From contig NZ_CAMRAN010000014.1 in the NCBI RefSeq assembly GCF_947039875.1, forward strand, positions 1 through 64,000: a stretch of DNA of 64,000 nt, given 5' to 3'. Of this stretch, positions 40,416 to 50,379 are shown piece after piece (the first letter of the stretch is position 1; every line of letters begins with the position of its first letter). The position numbers and the translations under genes are program-made. This stretch comes from an uncultured Photobacterium sp. (GTDB taxonomy: Bacteria; Pseudomonadota; Gammaproteobacteria; Enterobacterales; Vibrionaceae). Below the pieces are notes generated by a model, which worked only from the letters and a program-made list of their open reading frames with translations, made no database searches and was not told where the DNA came from.

Positions 40416-43151
40416 ATGTTATCAAAACTACTGACTAAAGTTATCGGTAGCCGTAACGACCGCACTCTGCGTCGTATGCGCAAAATTGTTGATCAAATCA
40501 ATAAGCTAGAACCTCAGTTTGAAAGCCTACAAGATCATGAGCTGCAAGCAAAAACAGCTGAATTTCGTGAGCGTTTAGATCAAGGCGAAACGCTAGATCA
40601 ACTACTACCAGAAGCCTTTGCGACTGTTCGTGAAGCATCAAACCGTGTTTATGGCATGCGTCACTTTGACGTGCAGCTACTGGGTGGCATGGTTCTAAAT
40701 GACTGTAAAATTGCTGAAATGCGTACAGGTGAGGGTAAAACTCTTACTGCAACATTGCCATCATACCTTAACGCTTTGACCGGTAAAGGTGTTCATATCG
40801 TAACAGTGAACGACTACCTAGCCGCGCGTGATGCCGAAACTAACCGTGAATTATTTGAATTCCTCGGTATGACTGTTGGCGTTAACGTACCGAATATGTC
40901 ACCGCAAGCGAAAAAAGAAGCTTACGCTGCTGATGTACTTTACGGTACTAACAACGAATTTGGTTTTGATTACCTACGTGACAACATGGCATTCCGCCCT
41001 GAAGATCGTGTTCAACGTGAACGCTTCTTTGCGGTTGTCGATGAAGTTGACTCCATCCTAATCGATGAAGCGCGTACACCGCTGATTATCTCTGGTCCTG
41101 CTGAAGATAGCTCAGAGATGTACATTAAGATTAATCACTTAATTCCGTTGCTGGTTCGTCAAGACAAAGAAGACAGTGTTGATTACCGTGGTGAAGGTCA
41201 CTACACCGTTGATGAAAAATCAAAACAAGCGCACTTTACCGAAACGGGTCAAGAATTCATCGAAGAATTGTTGATTAAAAACGATATTATGGCTGAGAAC
41301 GATACGTTATATTCTCCAGCTAATATTAGTTTACTGCACCACGTTAATGCTGGTTTACGTGCACATGTGTTGTTTGAAAAAGACGTCGATTATATTGTGC
41401 AAGATGATGAAGTTATTATTGTCGATGAGCACACTGGCCGTACTATGCCAGGTCGTCGTTGGTCTGAAGGTCTTCACCAAGCTGTTGAAGCGAAAGAAGG
41501 CGTTAAGATTCAAAACGAAAACCAGACTTTGGCATCGATTACCTTCCAGAACTATTTCCGTTTATACGAAAAATTATCTGGTATGACAGGTACAGCAGAT
41601 ACTGAAGCATTTGAATTCCAGTCTATTTATAATCTAGATACGGTAGTGCTACCGACTAACCGTCCAATGGCGCGTATTGATAACGGCGATTTAGTCTACA
41701 TGACTGAAGCCGAGAAATTCGTGGCAATCAGTAAAGATATTTCTGAGCGTGTTAAAAACGGTCAGCCATGTCTTGTCGGTACTGTTTCGATTGAAAAATC
41801 TGAGCTGTTATCAAACGCACTGAAAAAAGCCGGTATTAAGCACAACGTATTGAACGCTAAGTTCCACGAAAAAGAAGCTGACATTATCGCTGAAGCGGGT
41901 GCACCAAGTGCGGTAACTATCGCAACTAACATGGCTGGTCGTGGTACTGATATCATGTTGGGTGGTTCGTGGAAAACTGACGTTGAGAAGCTAACCGATC
42001 CAACGGATGAGCAAATCGCGAAGATCCGTGCTGATTGGCAAATTAAACACGATGCTGTATTAGCATCGGGTGGTTTACACATTCTTGGTACTGAGCGTCA
42101 TGAATCACGTCGTATTGATAACCAGTTACGTGGTCGTGCGGGTCGCCAGGGTGATGCAGGTTCTTCTCGCTTCTATCTTTCAATGGAAGATGGCCTAATG
42201 CGTATCTTCGCCTCTGATCGTGTTTCAGGCATGATGAAGAAGCTGGGTATGGAAGAAGGCGAAGCAATTGAGCACCCATGGGTATCAAAAGCTATCGAAA
42301 ACGCCCAACGCAAAGTTGAAGGGCGTAACTTCGATATTCGTAAGCAATTACTTGAATTCGATGATGTTGCTAACGATCAGCGTCAAGTAGTATATGAATT
42401 ACGTGATGAGCTTATGAATGCTAACGATATCAGTGAAATGATTGAGCATAACCGTGAAGACGTGTTGAATGCCATCATTGATAATTACATTCCTCAGCAA
42501 TCGCTAGAAGAAATGTGGGATATTGAAGGCCTAGAAGCGCGTCTAAAAGAAGACTTTGATTTAGAATTACCGATTAAACATTGGTTAGACACTGAAGATA
42601 AGCTTTATGAAGAAGCACTGCGTGAACGTATCGTAGAAAAAGCATTTGAGCTTTACCGTGAAAAAGAACAAGTTGTTGGCGCTGAAGTGCTACGTAACTT
42701 TGAAAAAACGGTAATGCTGCAAAACCTTGATACGTTATGGAAAGAGCACCTAGCGGCGATGGATCATCTACGTCAAGGTATTCATCTTCGTGGTTATGCA
42801 CAAAAGAACCCTAAGCAAGAGTACAAGCGCGAGTCGTTTGAACTGTTTGAGGAAATGCTTGATAACTTAAAGAGTGATGTTGTTTCTATCTTAAGTAAGG
42901 TACGAGTACAGCAACAAGAAGAAGTTGAGCGTATGGAAGAAGAACGTCGTCAAATGGCAGAAATGCTAGCGCGTCGTCAACAATTCCAACATCAAAGTGC
43001 TGACAATCAGATTGTTGATGAATCATCTCAAGTAGAAGATGATGACCAACAAGGTACGTTTGAGCGCGAAGAGCGTAAAGTCGGCCGTAATGAGCCTTGT
43101 CCATGTGGTTCTGGTAAGAAATACAAGCAGTGTCACGGTAAGATCGATTAA
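40416..43151 (+). CDS. secA: Preprotein translocase ATPase SecA
   Basis: Motor that drives unfolded preproteins through SecYEG. It has 911 residues (E. coli 901). Walker A MRTGEGKT is near residue 103, the DEAD-type [13 protein letters not shown] segment near 208, and the helicase-like [10 protein letters not shown] near residue 505. The C-terminal zinc-binding tail [14 protein letters not shown] is present, so it can bind SecB. A terminator follows 20 bases downstream. Confidence 0.98.
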   Translation: MLSKLLTKVIGSRNDRTLRRMRKIVDQINKLEPQFESLQDHELQAKTAEFRERLDQGETLDQLLPEAFATVREASNRVYGMRHFDVQLLGGMVLNDCKIAEMRTGEGKTLTATLPSYLNALTGKGVHIVTVNDYLAARDAETNRELFEFLGMTVGVNVPNMSPQAKKEAYAADVLYGTNNEFGFDYLRDNMAFRPEDRVQRERFFAVVDEVDSILIDEARTPLIISGPAEDSSEMYIKINHLIPLLVRQDKEDSVDYRGEGHYTVDEKSKQAHFTETGQEFIEELLIKNDIMAENDTLYSPANISLLHHVNAGLRAHVLFEKDVDYIVQDDEVIIVDEHTGRTMPGRRWSEGLHQAVEAKEGVKIQNENQTLASITFQNYFRLYEKLSGMTGTADTEAFEFQSIYNLDTVVLPTNRPMARIDNGDLVYMTEAEKFVAISKDISERVKNGQPCLVGTVSIEKSELLSNALKKAGIKHNVLNAKFHEKEADIIAEAGAPSAVTIATNMAGRGTDIMLGGSWKTDVEKLTDPTDEQIAKIRADWQIKHDAVLASGGLHILGTERHESRRIDNQLRGRAGRQGDAGSSRFYLSMEDGLMRIFASDRVSGMMKKLGMEEGEAIEHPWVSKAIENAQRKVEGRNFDIRKQLLEFDDVANDQRQVVYELRDELMNANDISEMIEHNREDVLNAIIDNYIPQQSLEEMWDIEGLEARLKEDFDLELPIKHWLDTEDKLYEEALRERIVEKAFELYREKEQVVGAEVLRNFEKTVMLQNLDTLWKEHLAAMDHLRQGIHLRGYAQKNPKQEYKRESFELFEEMLDNLKSDVVSILSKVRVQQQEEVERMEEERRQMAEMLARRQQFQHQSADNQIVDESSQVEDDDQQGTFEREERKVGRNEPCPCGSGKKYKQCHGKID

Positions 43152-43171
43152 TATTACCGTTAAGCTGTAAT

Positions 43172-43202
43172 AAAAAAGGTCGCTTTTGAGCGACCTTTTT
43201 TT
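43172..43202 (+). terminator. Intrinsic terminator of secA
   Basis: AAAAAAGGTCGCT pairs with AGCGACCTTTTTT around a TTTG-like loop, ending in a run of T. A strong symmetric terminator. Confidence 0.92.
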
Positions 43203-43232
43203 ATAGCTGTGATTTTCAGTGTAAGAAACCTA

Positions 43233-43277
43233 CCGTCATTCCCTACAGTGAGGTTACGAACGAGATAGGGAATCTAC
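43233..43277 (-). repeat. Palindromic intergenic repeat, copy A
   Basis: A 45-bp sequence from CCGTCATTCCC to GGGAATCTAC. Its reverse complement differs at only two positions from the copy at 50297-50341. The arms (CATTCCCTA and TAGGGAATC) form an imperfect hairpin. The similarity to the 50.1-kb copy continues on the outer side through GTAGCGTTAATATT (43290-43303). Confidence 0.9.
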
Positions 43278-43338
43278 TATTCATACGCCGTAGCGTTAAT
43301 ATTATTTCTGGTATTTGCTAGGCTCAAGCTCATTGTGA

Positions 43339-43381
43339 GTAGATCCCGAATAATTTTGTCCCTCAATTTCCGGGATGACGG
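43339..43381 (+). repeat. Palindromic intergenic repeat, diverged copy B
   Basis: GTAGATCCCG at the left and CCGGGATGACGG at the right match the ends of the family (GTAGATTCCC and GGGAATGACGG), with a different centre. It lies between secA and mutT just downstream of mutT. Confidence 0.65.
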
Positions 43382-43387
43382 AATAAA

Positions 43388-43810
43388 TTATCCCCCATAA
43401 ACCTCGATTATCTTTGCCAACACCGCCGCATTCGCCTCAGGGAATGGGTATTGCTCAAGCTCATTAATAGCGACCCACAACCCCACTTGACCTTCATTAC
43501 CACGCGCTTCACCTATGAATGCTGTTATAGCAAAGAAATCAAATTGCAGTGCTTTATCGGGGTAATCATGGGCAAGGTTAATCAATGGTGTTAGTGCGGT
43601 AACTTGAATGCCAACTTCTTCCCTAAGTTCACGAATAACGGCTTGCTCTGCGGTTTCATTTTTTTCTACTTTACCGCCTGCAAATTCCCATAATCCACCT
43701 TGATGGGCATTGGCGTGACGACGCGTAATAAAGATGTGATCTTGAGTTGAATTTAAAATGATCCCTGCTGCGATCCAAACACGTTTTTTAGTAATAACTT
43801 CTTTTGACAT
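43388..43810 (-). CDS. mutT: 8-oxo-dGTP diphosphatase MutT
   Basis: Nudix hydrolase that removes 8-oxo-dGTP from the nucleotide pool. I start at the ATG at 43810 (MSKEVITKKRVWIAAG), 140 residues; an upstream ATG at 43831 lacks a ribosome-binding site. The Nudix box GGKVEKNETAEQAV through RELREEVG is complete, with the catalytic glutamates (REL-REE). It follows the yacG terminator on the same strand, so it has its own transcription, and is convergent with secA. In E. coli it is also close to secA. Confidence 0.95.
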   Translation of the reverse strand: MSKEVITKKRVWIAAGIILNSTQDHIFITRRHANAHQGGLWEFAGGKVEKNETAEQAVIRELREEVGIQVTALTPLINLAHDYPDKALQFDFFAITAFIGEARGNEGQVGLWVAINELEQYPFPEANAAVLAKIIEVYGG

Positions 43811-43854
43811 AAGATCGTACCTACATAACATCAGACAAGAAAAATATTGTTATT

Positions 43855-43890
43855 AAAAAAGGGCGAGCTAATGTCGACATTGGCTCGCCC
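43855..43890 (-). terminator. Intrinsic terminator after yacG
   Basis: Read on the minus strand, a 14-bp near-perfect stem (43890-43877 with 43874-43861) is followed by six T residues (43860-43855). It ends the pil-coaE-zapD-yacG operon ahead of mutT. Confidence 0.9.
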
Positions 43891-43928
43891 TTAATCAGTA
43901 ATCCGTTGCTTTGTTGTTGAATGAAGAT

Positions 43929-44129
43929 TTAGTAGGTATCTTCTGACCAACCATCGCTATCAGACATATCAGGTGCGCCTGCAATGGCTTTTTCTTCATC
44001 TGCCCACTCACCAAGATCAATCAATTGGCAGCGTTTACAGCAAAAAGGGCGGTATGGACTTTGTTCGCCCCATTCAACATCCGTTTTACAGGTTGGGCAT
44101 TTCACCACTGTAGGTTGAGATTGTGACAT
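43929..44129 (-). CDS. yacG: DNA gyrase inhibitor YacG
   Basis: 66-residue zinc-finger protein that binds GyrB and inhibits gyrase. Four cysteines form the zinc site: CPTC (residues 11-14) and CCKRC with Cys28 and Cys32 in the segment [18 protein letters not shown]. The C-terminal tail is acidic and disordered. It ends the operon after zapD (7-base gap), the usual coaE-zapD-yacG order. Confidence 0.94.
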   Translation of the reverse strand: MSQSQPTVVKCPTCKTDVEWGEQSPYRPFCCKRCQLIDLGEWADEEKAIAGAPDMSDSDGWSEDTY

Positions 44130-44136
44130 AGTTACC

Positions 44137-44874
44137 TCAGCAAATAGCTAGTTTAAAATCGATATTATTTGCCACTGTCGAGCCTTCTTCATAAGGAGAA
44201 AAGCGAATAGAGAAGTGACTGCGATGACCTGATACTACAGGATAAACACCATAGCTTGCATCGATTTTAATGCGAAGTAAACACGATAAGCTAGCATCAT
44301 TTTGGAAAAAACCATTATGCGCTGATTGTGGTTGGTATTGTGCTGACTGACGTACTAGGTGTAGCCATAGCTTGAGTGCTTCATCGACTTCAGCCAATTT
44401 ATCAAGCCATGCTTGAGTGGTTTGCTGACGTTCTTCTAATGGCAATTGGCGCCAGTAATGAAGCGCTGGTAGATCGAAACTACAGGTGCCACCAGGAATT
44501 GAGAAACGTTGACGAATAGAGCTTAGAAAACGATCTTCACGTAGGCTTTGACCCAAACGAGGTGCAGCTAATAAGTTTTTCTGAGCATGACTAATGTTAT
44601 CAAGTAATGATTGAATCGCGATTGGATCTACACCGTCATAATCTAACCATGCTTTTAATTTTGTACTTTGCTTATCAAGGGCTTTAGCAAGATCTATTTT
44701 AACCGGAATTTGTTCAATTAACTCTAATAGATCAAATAGAGCATTAAAGAAAATCGTATACTGCCATGGATCGCCAAGGTTGCTGCTGTCATGTAATTGT
44801 TTAAGTAAGTGTTCTAGGCGTAGATAAATACGCACCTTTTCATTGAGAGGGTGTTCATAGCAATGTATTTGCAT
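44137..44874 (-). CDS. zapD: Z-ring bundling protein ZapD
   Basis: Cytosolic protein that binds the FtsZ C-terminal peptide and cross-links FtsZ filaments. It has 245 residues (E. coli YacF 247). Recognised by [19 protein letters not shown] (residues 5-23), [13 protein letters not shown] helices, and the late beta domain ending [17 protein letters not shown] sequence ([15 protein letters not shown]). It lies between coaE (46 bases upstream) and yacG. Confidence 0.95.
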   Translation of the reverse strand: MQIHCYEHPLNEKVRIYLRLEHLLKQLHDSSNLGDPWQYTIFFNALFDLLELIEQIPVKIDLAKALDKQSTKLKAWLDYDGVDPIAIQSLLDNISHAQKNLLAAPRLGQSLREDRFLSSIRQRFSIPGGTCSFDLPALHYWRQLPLEERQQTTQAWLDKLAEVDEALKLWLHLVRQSAQYQPQSAHNGFFQNDASLSCLLRIKIDASYGVYPVVSGHRSHFSIRFSPYEEGSTVANNIDFKLAIC

Positions 44875-44920
44875 AACGGAAACCAGTGGAAGACAAAAAA
44901 TAATGAATGCGCGCTAAGCG

Positions 44921-45529
44921 TTATTTCGCTGCTCGCGCTAGTGAGAGATAATACTGGTGTAGTTGAGCAACTTGCGTCAACAGTGCCTGATTATCACCAT
45001 TATTACAAATGATATCATCGGCAGCATCGAGCCGTTGTTGGCGCGAAGCTTGCGCTGCAAGAATATTTTTTATTTGCTCAAGCGATACATTATCTCGCTG
45101 CTGGGTACGCATTATCTGTGTTTGCTGGTCAACGTCAACCACCAGTAACCGATCGGTCATAGTTTGAAGGTTATTTTCGATCATTAATGGCACAATCAGC
45201 AGGCAATATGGCGATATAGCACGATTTATATCAGCTAACATCTTTTCATTGATCAAAGGGTGCAGCAGTTGATTGAGCCAATTTTTGAGTTGTGGATCAC
45301 TAAAAATAACGGTTCTTAATTGACTGCGATTAAGGCTTCCATCACTAAGTAGTATACGGTTACCGAATTTTTCCGTGATGCGGGCTAAACCGACACTACC
45401 GACTGCCACTACTTCACGGGCAATAATATCGGCGTCAATTAAATCGATGCCGTATTTAGCAAACATATTGGCCACCGTTGTTTTTCCACTGCCAATTCCA
45501 CCGGTTAAACCAATCACAATTGTCATCAA
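44921..45529 (-). CDS. coaE: Dephospho-CoA kinase
   Basis: Phosphorylates the 3'-hydroxyl of dephospho-CoA, the last step of CoA synthesis. It has 202 residues with the P-loop GLTGGIGSGKTTVA at residues 7-20, the DADIIAREVV segment near 33-42, and the LID-type region with RDNVSLEQ. The start codon follows the pilD stop immediately (45529/45530), so translation is coupled. The link of coaE with pilD is conserved in gammaproteobacteria. Confidence 0.97.
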   Translation of the reverse strand: MMTIVIGLTGGIGSGKTTVANMFAKYGIDLIDADIIAREVVAVGSVGLARITEKFGNRILLSDGSLNRSQLRTVIFSDPQLKNWLNQLLHPLINEKMLADINRAISPYCLLIVPLMIENNLQTMTDRLLVVDVDQQTQIMRTQQRDNVSLEQIKNILAAQASRQQRLDAADDIICNNGDNQALLTQVAQLHQYYLSLARAAK

Positions 45530-46405
45530 TCAGAATCCTAAATAAGAGCTAACATACCAATTTAAAATTGGTTGACCCCATAGCATAGCAATCCATCCAG
45601 CGACAGCAAGGTATGGTCCAAAAGAGAACGGAGTTTGTTGATCTTCATGCTTTATGCGGAGCATAATAATGCCGCATATCGCGCCCACAAGAGATGAAAG
45701 CAGCACCACAAACGGTAATAACGACCAGCCTACCCATGCGCCAATAGCCGCCAGCAGTTTAAAATCACCGTAACCCATACCATCTTTTTTAGTCAGCAAC
45801 TTAAACGCCCAGAATATGGACCACAGTGATAAATAACCTGCCATAGTACCAATAATGGAATCGGTTAATGAAATTGGGCTGATACCCATTAAGGCTAATA
45901 AAATACCTGCCCACATTAATGGTAATGTAATTTGATCGGGCAGTAGCATCTTATCAATATCAATAAAGGTCAGTGCAATCAGTGCAAAGCTTGCGCCTAA
46001 TACCGCCACAGCCCACCATGTTGGCGGCAACACTAATGCGACAGTTAAGCTAATGATCGCGGTCAGAAGTTCAATCGCAGGGTAACGTTTACTGATCGGC
46101 GCATGGCACTCGCGGCATTTGCCTTTTAATACTAACCAGCTAATAAGCGGAATATTTTCTAACGCACTGATAGCATGGTTGCAGTGGGGGCAACGAGAAC
46201 GGGGAACGCTGAGATTAAATGGCGTAGGATCATTTTGAAGCGGCACATTAAGTTCAGGGAAGCAATCATGGCACTCTTGACGCCATTGACGTTCCATCAT
46301 GATCGGTAGCCGATAAATCACCACATTTAAAAAACTACCAATTAATAAACCAAAAATAGTGGCAAACAGCGGATATAGCCACGGGTAATAATTTAAAACA
46401 GCCAT
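45530..46405 (-). CDS. pilD: Prepilin peptidase/N-methyltransferase PilD
   Basis: Inner-membrane aspartic protease that cleaves type IV prepilin and type II secretion pseudopilin leaders and methylates the new N-terminus. It has 291 residues with about eight membrane segments. The cytoplasmic domain has two CxxC pairs (CPHCNHAIS and CRECHAPI). The catalytic aspartates are in the FIDIDKMLLPD segment and the GMGYGDFKLL (GxGD) motif. It ends the pil part of the operon. PilD normally also serves the T2SS, whose genes are not in the window. Confidence 0.96.
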   Translation of the reverse strand: MAVLNYYPWLYPLFATIFGLLIGSFLNVVIYRLPIMMERQWRQECHDCFPELNVPLQNDPTPFNLSVPRSRCPHCNHAISALENIPLISWLVLKGKCRECHAPISKRYPAIELLTAIISLTVALVLPPTWWAVAVLGASFALIALTFIDIDKMLLPDQITLPLMWAGILLALMGISPISLTDSIIGTMAGYLSLWSIFWAFKLLTKKDGMGYGDFKLLAAIGAWVGWSLLPFVVLLSSLVGAICGIIMLRIKHEDQQTPFSFGPYLAVAGWIAMLWGQPILNWYVSSYLGF

Positions 46406-46466
46406 GCAATACTCTCTTAAAATGAATCTGATAATGTTAATGTCACGGCTATTGATTGGATTGTAA

Positions 46467-47687
46467 TTATCCTATAACGCTCATTAGCGTAAAGATAGGC
46501 ATGTACATCGCGACTAATAAACCACCGATAATAATACCAAGAATGATGATAATAAACGGTTCCATAATTTGACCTAGATTATCGACGGTATTATCAACAT
46601 CATCCTCATATAATTGTGCCATTTTATTGAGCATATCATCAAGTGCACCCGATTCTTCACCAATCATCACCATTTGTAGCATTAATTCTGGAAAAACATC
46701 GGCTTGACGCAGAGCTAAGTATAATGGCATACCAGCAGCGGTGCTGTTATAGACTTCATCAATCGCTTGTTCAATATAAAGATTATTACTGGTTTTCCCA
46801 GCTGATTGAATGCCGGTTAATAGTGGAATACCGGCATTAAAGGTAGTGGCGAGAGTACGAGCAAAACGGGAAATGGTCGCTTTAAGTAATACTCCACCAA
46901 CAAGCGGTAATTTTAGGCTCAGTTTATCGATGCGATAATGAAAACCATAATACTGGCGATAGCAATAACGGTAGATAATGATGGTAAGCACAATGCCACC
47001 GCCAAGATAATAACCATAATTAATTAAAAAATCGGAGGCTTTCATGACTTGGTGCGTAAACCACGGTAGTTCTGCGCCAAAGCCACTGAAAATAGCCGCA
47101 AACTGTGGAATAACAAACACCAGCATTAACACTGTTACTAAGATGGCGGTGATAGATACCATCGAAGGGTAGATCATCGCTTTGATGATTTTTTTACGCA
47201 TTGCTTCGGCTTTTTCGCGGTACACCGCAATGCGGCCAAATACTTGCCCAAGGTGACCCGTTTGCTCACCCGTATCGACCAAGTCACAATAAAACTTATC
47301 AAACAATGGCGAGCTAGAGCGCATTGCTTTGGCTAATGATGATCCGGCTTCAACTTGGTTGGTCACTTGGATTAGGGTGGCGCGCATTTCTGCTTTGTGG
47401 TGACTGTTAGCCATTAAGGTTAATGCTTGTACTACAGGAACGCCTGATTCAACCATGGTCGATAATTGACGCGTCACCATGGTGACATCTTCGGGCTTCA
47501 TTTGATTACGAAGTCGATCTAAGGTACCGGGAGAGGTGCGTTTGATCTTTTTAATATTGATCATTTGCTCGGTGAGCTGATGACGGACTTCTTGTTCTTG
47601 AAATCCCATTGTAACCCCTGAGACTTTACGTCCGGCTTGATTGATGCCCCGCCATTGGTAGTAACGAATTTTAGTGGCAGCAACCAT
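46467..47687 (-). CDS. pilC: Type IV pilus inner-membrane platform protein PilC
   Basis: GspF-family platform protein, 406 residues, three membrane segments and two homologous cytoplasmic domains. Domain one includes TRQLSTMVESGVPVVQAL (about 71-88), domain two ISRFARTLATTFNAGIPLLTG (about 265-285), and the C-terminus ends with IIGGLLVAMYMPIFTLMSVIG. It lies between pilB and pilD; gaps are 52 and 61 bases. Confidence 0.96.
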   Translation of the reverse strand: MVAATKIRYYQWRGINQAGRKVSGVTMGFQEQEVRHQLTEQMINIKKIKRTSPGTLDRLRNQMKPEDVTMVTRQLSTMVESGVPVVQALTLMANSHHKAEMRATLIQVTNQVEAGSSLAKAMRSSSPLFDKFYCDLVDTGEQTGHLGQVFGRIAVYREKAEAMRKKIIKAMIYPSMVSITAILVTVLMLVFVIPQFAAIFSGFGAELPWFTHQVMKASDFLINYGYYLGGGIVLTIIIYRYCYRQYYGFHYRIDKLSLKLPLVGGVLLKATISRFARTLATTFNAGIPLLTGIQSAGKTSNNLYIEQAIDEVYNSTAAGMPLYLALRQADVFPELMLQMVMIGEESGALDDMLNKMAQLYEDDVDNTVDNLGQIMEPFIIIILGIIIGGLLVAMYMPIFTLMSVIG

Positions 47688-47739
47688 AAGAGATCCTTTT
47701 TAAAAATACAGTGATGGGAAGTAAAGTCGAGTGATGTTA

Positions 47740-49425
47740 TTAGAGTTGTAGTACCCGTTGTAATTCGACAAGGCTAGTAATGCCAGCAACTAATTTATCG
47801 ACGCCTGATTCGCGTAGTCGTTGCATGCCTTGGCTGGCGGCAATATCTTCTAATTGTAAGCTGGTGGCGTTTTGCATTAATGCTTCAGCAATTTCACGGC
47901 TAAATTGCATCACTTCATAAATACCCACTCGACCAACATAGCCTTTGTTGCAATCATCACAGCCTTCTTTATGGGCTTGATAAACACTGGTGTTAAGTGG
48001 CAGTTTTAAGCGTTCACAAGTTAAGTCATCAAGCAGATGCGGTTGTTTACAATGACTGCATAATCGGCGTGCTAACCGCTGCGCAATAATCAAACTTAAT
48101 GATGAGGCAAGGTTAAAATCTTCGACGCCCATGTTGGTTAAACGGGTAATGGTTTCCGCAGCTGAGTTGGTGTGCAGGGTTGATAACACCAAGTGCCCAG
48201 TTTGCGCCGCTTTAACCGCAATTTCGGCGGTTTCAAGGTCGCGAATTTCACCCACCATCACCACATCAGGGTCTTGACGCAAAAACGATCGCAATGCTTC
48301 GGCAAACCCCAGTCCAGCCTGATTATTGATTTGAACTTGGTTGATACCTTGGAGGTTGATCTCAACTGGATCTTCAGCGGTGGAAATATTGCGCTCGTCA
48401 GTGTTTAAAATACTTAAACCGGTATAGAGCGATACGGTTTTGCCGCTACCTGTTGGCCCCGTCATTAAAATCATCCCTTGCGGGCGTTGCAAGGCGGTTA
48501 AATAAGCCTGCTTTTGAGCATCGCTATACCCTAAAATATCAATGTTTAAGCTGGCACTGGAACTGTCTAAAATACGCAGTACTACTTTTTCACCCCACAA
48601 GGTTGGTAGGGTAGAAACCCGTAGATCAATTGCCAGTGAGTCGGATAATTTAAGCTTGATGCGGCCATCTTGTGGTTGACGACGTTCGGCAATATTGAGC
48701 TTGGACATTACCTTTAAACGGGTTGATAACCGCCGCGATAAACTGGCTGGTGGCGTTAAATGCTGATGTAAAATACCATCACAACGAAATCGAATTCGAT
48801 AACTGGTTTCATAGGGTTCAAAGTGAATGTCTGACGCTTTACGGCGCAGGGCATCCATTAAGACTTGGTTGATATAACGAGTAACCGGAGCGCTGTCTTG
48901 GCTTAAATCGGTGGCTTCATCAAGTTCAAGATCGTTAATATCAATTAAGTTACCTAAATCTTCATCACTGATTTGGCGGCTGTTACCGACATCACCAATA
49001 TCACTGCCGTAAACTCGGCGAATCGCTGATTCAAGTTGTTTATTATCTAATAATAGCGGTTCAACGTTCTTACCAATAGCGAAGCGAAATTCATCTTGTG
49101 CCTCGACATTGGTAGGATCGCTAAGGCCGACGAAAAGGGTGCTATTGTCTTGCGCAAGCGGCAGCACGCGATGGCGTAACACCAATTCACGTTGGTAGAC
49201 ACTTTGACAGCAACCTTGAAAGTCATAGTGGTGAACATCCACTCGATCGAGGTTGAACAGGTGTGATAATGAACGTGCCAGTTCATCATCCGCCATGATA
49301 CCTAGACGAGTAATGGCGGTTGGGACATTGATCCCTTCCGCCGTCACCGACTCGACAATTTGCTGCTGCTGTTCGGCGCTGATTAACTCAGCTTGGAACA
49401 GGATCGAGGCGAGGTTGGTTTGCAT
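47740..49425 (-). CDS. pilB: Type IV pilus extension ATPase PilB
   Basis: Cytoplasmic secretion ATPase that drives pilus extension. The ATG at 49425 gives 561 residues and overlaps the pilA stop by one base (TAATG); a longer start five codons upstream would lie inside pilA. The N-terminal MshEN-like domain (about 1-145) is followed by the GspE ATPase core: Walker A GPTGSGKTVSLY, Walker B EIRD-type segment VMVGEIRDLETAEIA, and LSTLHTNSAA. The zinc tetracysteine CSHC and CDDC is present in the C-terminal part. Confidence 0.96.
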   Translation of the reverse strand: MQTNLASILFQAELISAEQQQQIVESVTAEGINVPTAITRLGIMADDELARSLSHLFNLDRVDVHHYDFQGCCQSVYQRELVLRHRVLPLAQDNSTLFVGLSDPTNVEAQDEFRFAIGKNVEPLLLDNKQLESAIRRVYGSDIGDVGNSRQISDEDLGNLIDINDLELDEATDLSQDSAPVTRYINQVLMDALRRKASDIHFEPYETSYRIRFRCDGILHQHLTPPASLSRRLSTRLKVMSKLNIAERRQPQDGRIKLKLSDSLAIDLRVSTLPTLWGEKVVLRILDSSSASLNIDILGYSDAQKQAYLTALQRPQGMILMTGPTGSGKTVSLYTGLSILNTDERNISTAEDPVEINLQGINQVQINNQAGLGFAEALRSFLRQDPDVVMVGEIRDLETAEIAVKAAQTGHLVLSTLHTNSAAETITRLTNMGVEDFNLASSLSLIIAQRLARRLCSHCKQPHLLDDLTCERLKLPLNTSVYQAHKEGCDDCNKGYVGRVGIYEVMQFSREIAEALMQNATSLQLEDIAASQGMQRLRESGVDKLVAGITSLVELQRVLQL

Positions 49426-49859
49426 TATTGTCCTGAACAATCGATGCTGCGGCCGTCAACAGTACAACCTGTTCCATCTAAATCCCAATTAAGAACACCA
49501 CTTGTAAAGGTTGGACTCATGGTAATTGTGAGAGCGGTTCCTGCTGTATCTACTGCAGTTGTTGTCATTGATAAATCACCATCAGTAACACTTAATGCTG
49601 ATATATAATTGATTGTACCAACAGCTGCTATGGCTGCTGGAATCCCGTTAGAACCAGCAGAACATCCAGTAAGTTGTCCTCGCTCTTGAGCACATAATGC
49701 AATTGCTGTTTTATAACCAGTTACAGCAGATACAGCACCTGCAACACGAGTACGCTGTGTATAATCTGAATATGCTGGTATAGCAAAAGCAGATAAAATA
49801 CCAATGATCGCTACTACGATCATCAATTCAATAAGGGTAAAGCCTTGTTGCTTTTTCAT
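49425..49859 (-). CDS. pilA: Type IV major pilin PilA
   Basis: Type IVa prepilin, 144 residues. The leader MKKQQG is cleaved before Phe7, and the N-terminal helix [22 protein letters not shown] carries the conserved Glu at mature position 5. The C-terminal part ends in a cysteine pair ([10 protein letters not shown]) that forms the D-region disulfide loop. A second cysteine pair ([11 protein letters not shown]) is mid-protein. AAGGA lies upstream of the ATG. As in Vibrio (where this pilin supports chitin-induced uptake of DNA), it heads pilABCD; the role here is inferred. Confidence 0.94.
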   Translation of the reverse strand: MKKQQGFTLIELMIVVAIIGILSAFAIPAYSDYTQRTRVAGAVSAVTGYKTAIALCAQERGQLTGCSAGSNGIPAAIAAVGTINYISALSVTDGDLSMTTTAVDTAGTALTITMSPTFTSGVLNWDLDGTGCTVDGRSIDCSGQ

Positions 49860-50143
49860 ATTCCATTCCTTGAAGGTTTTAAGTCGTCCAACATGGACAA
49901 AAGGGTAGTGCTGTGGAACTAGAATAAAAGGCTTAACTGCTTGATTGAATAACAGTGGTGGTATTGCTCGGCACAGGTTGAATTATTTATGCCATTGTTG
50001 CAGCAGTTGCAAAATAGGACTGGAGTTGGGGCGCAGAAAAGTGGTTGGAGTGAGTAGCGATCAGTAAGTGCTAGTTGTGCAGAAGAGGTTATTATCTGTG
50101 ATCTATTTATCGTGTGATTGAACTTCAAAGATAGCAGTAAAAA

Positions 50144-50216
50144 AATATTAACGCTACAACGCGCTGTGAGTAGATTCCCTATCGCCCTCGCGGGCATTCA
50201 CTGTAGGGAATGACGG
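50144..50216 (+). repeat. Palindromic intergenic repeat, copy C with extended flank
   Basis: The core 50170-50216 runs from GTAGATTCCCTA to TAGGGAATGACGG (47 bp). Outside it, AATATTAACGCTAC (50144-50157) is the exact reverse complement of the flank of copy A and lies at the same distance from the core. ACAACGCGCTG (50156-50166) is shared with copy D. Confidence 0.9.
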
Positions 50217-50282
50217 GTTGACGTTTGAGCCTCAAATACATCAGTGAAAACACGTTAATATTATACGGCAAACATCAATGTC

Positions 50283-50341
50283 ACAACGCGCTGATGGTAG
50301 ATTCCCTATCTCGCTCGTAACCTCGCTGTAGGGAATGACGG
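50283..50341 (+). repeat. Palindromic intergenic repeat, copy D
   Basis: Core 50297-50341 (45 bp) from GTAGATTCCC to GGGAATGACGG, with the preceding ACAACGCGCTG (50283-50293) shared with copy C. It is 43/45 identical to the reverse complement of copy A, 7 kb away. Confidence 0.92.
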
Positions 50342-50350
50342 GGTGGGCTC

Positions 50351-50376
50351 GGCATTCATTGTCGGCAATGACGGGT
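50351..50376 (+). repeat. Partial repeat, right half only
   Basis: GGCATTCATTGTCGGCAATGACGGGT aligned in parts with the right half of copy C (23 of 26 bases identical). It abuts the nadC stop, and its left half is missing. Confidence 0.7.
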
Positions 50377-50379
50377 GGG

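Larger units (their letters stand above)
49860..50379. other. pilA-nadC intergenic region with repeat family
   Basis: A 520-base gap containing the pilA promoter region and the repeats at 50170-50216, 50297-50341 and 50351-50376. No ORF in it is credible: the one longer frame runs through a repeat. The repeats are on the nadC side, so they may terminate nadC transcription. Confidence 0.6.

Noticed and set aside
49919..50197. 92-codon minus-strand ORF between pilA and nadC
   Set aside because: It runs through repeat copy C, has no recognisable domain or ribosome-binding site, and is rich in Cys, Asn and Ser, as expected from chance reading of AT-rich DNA.
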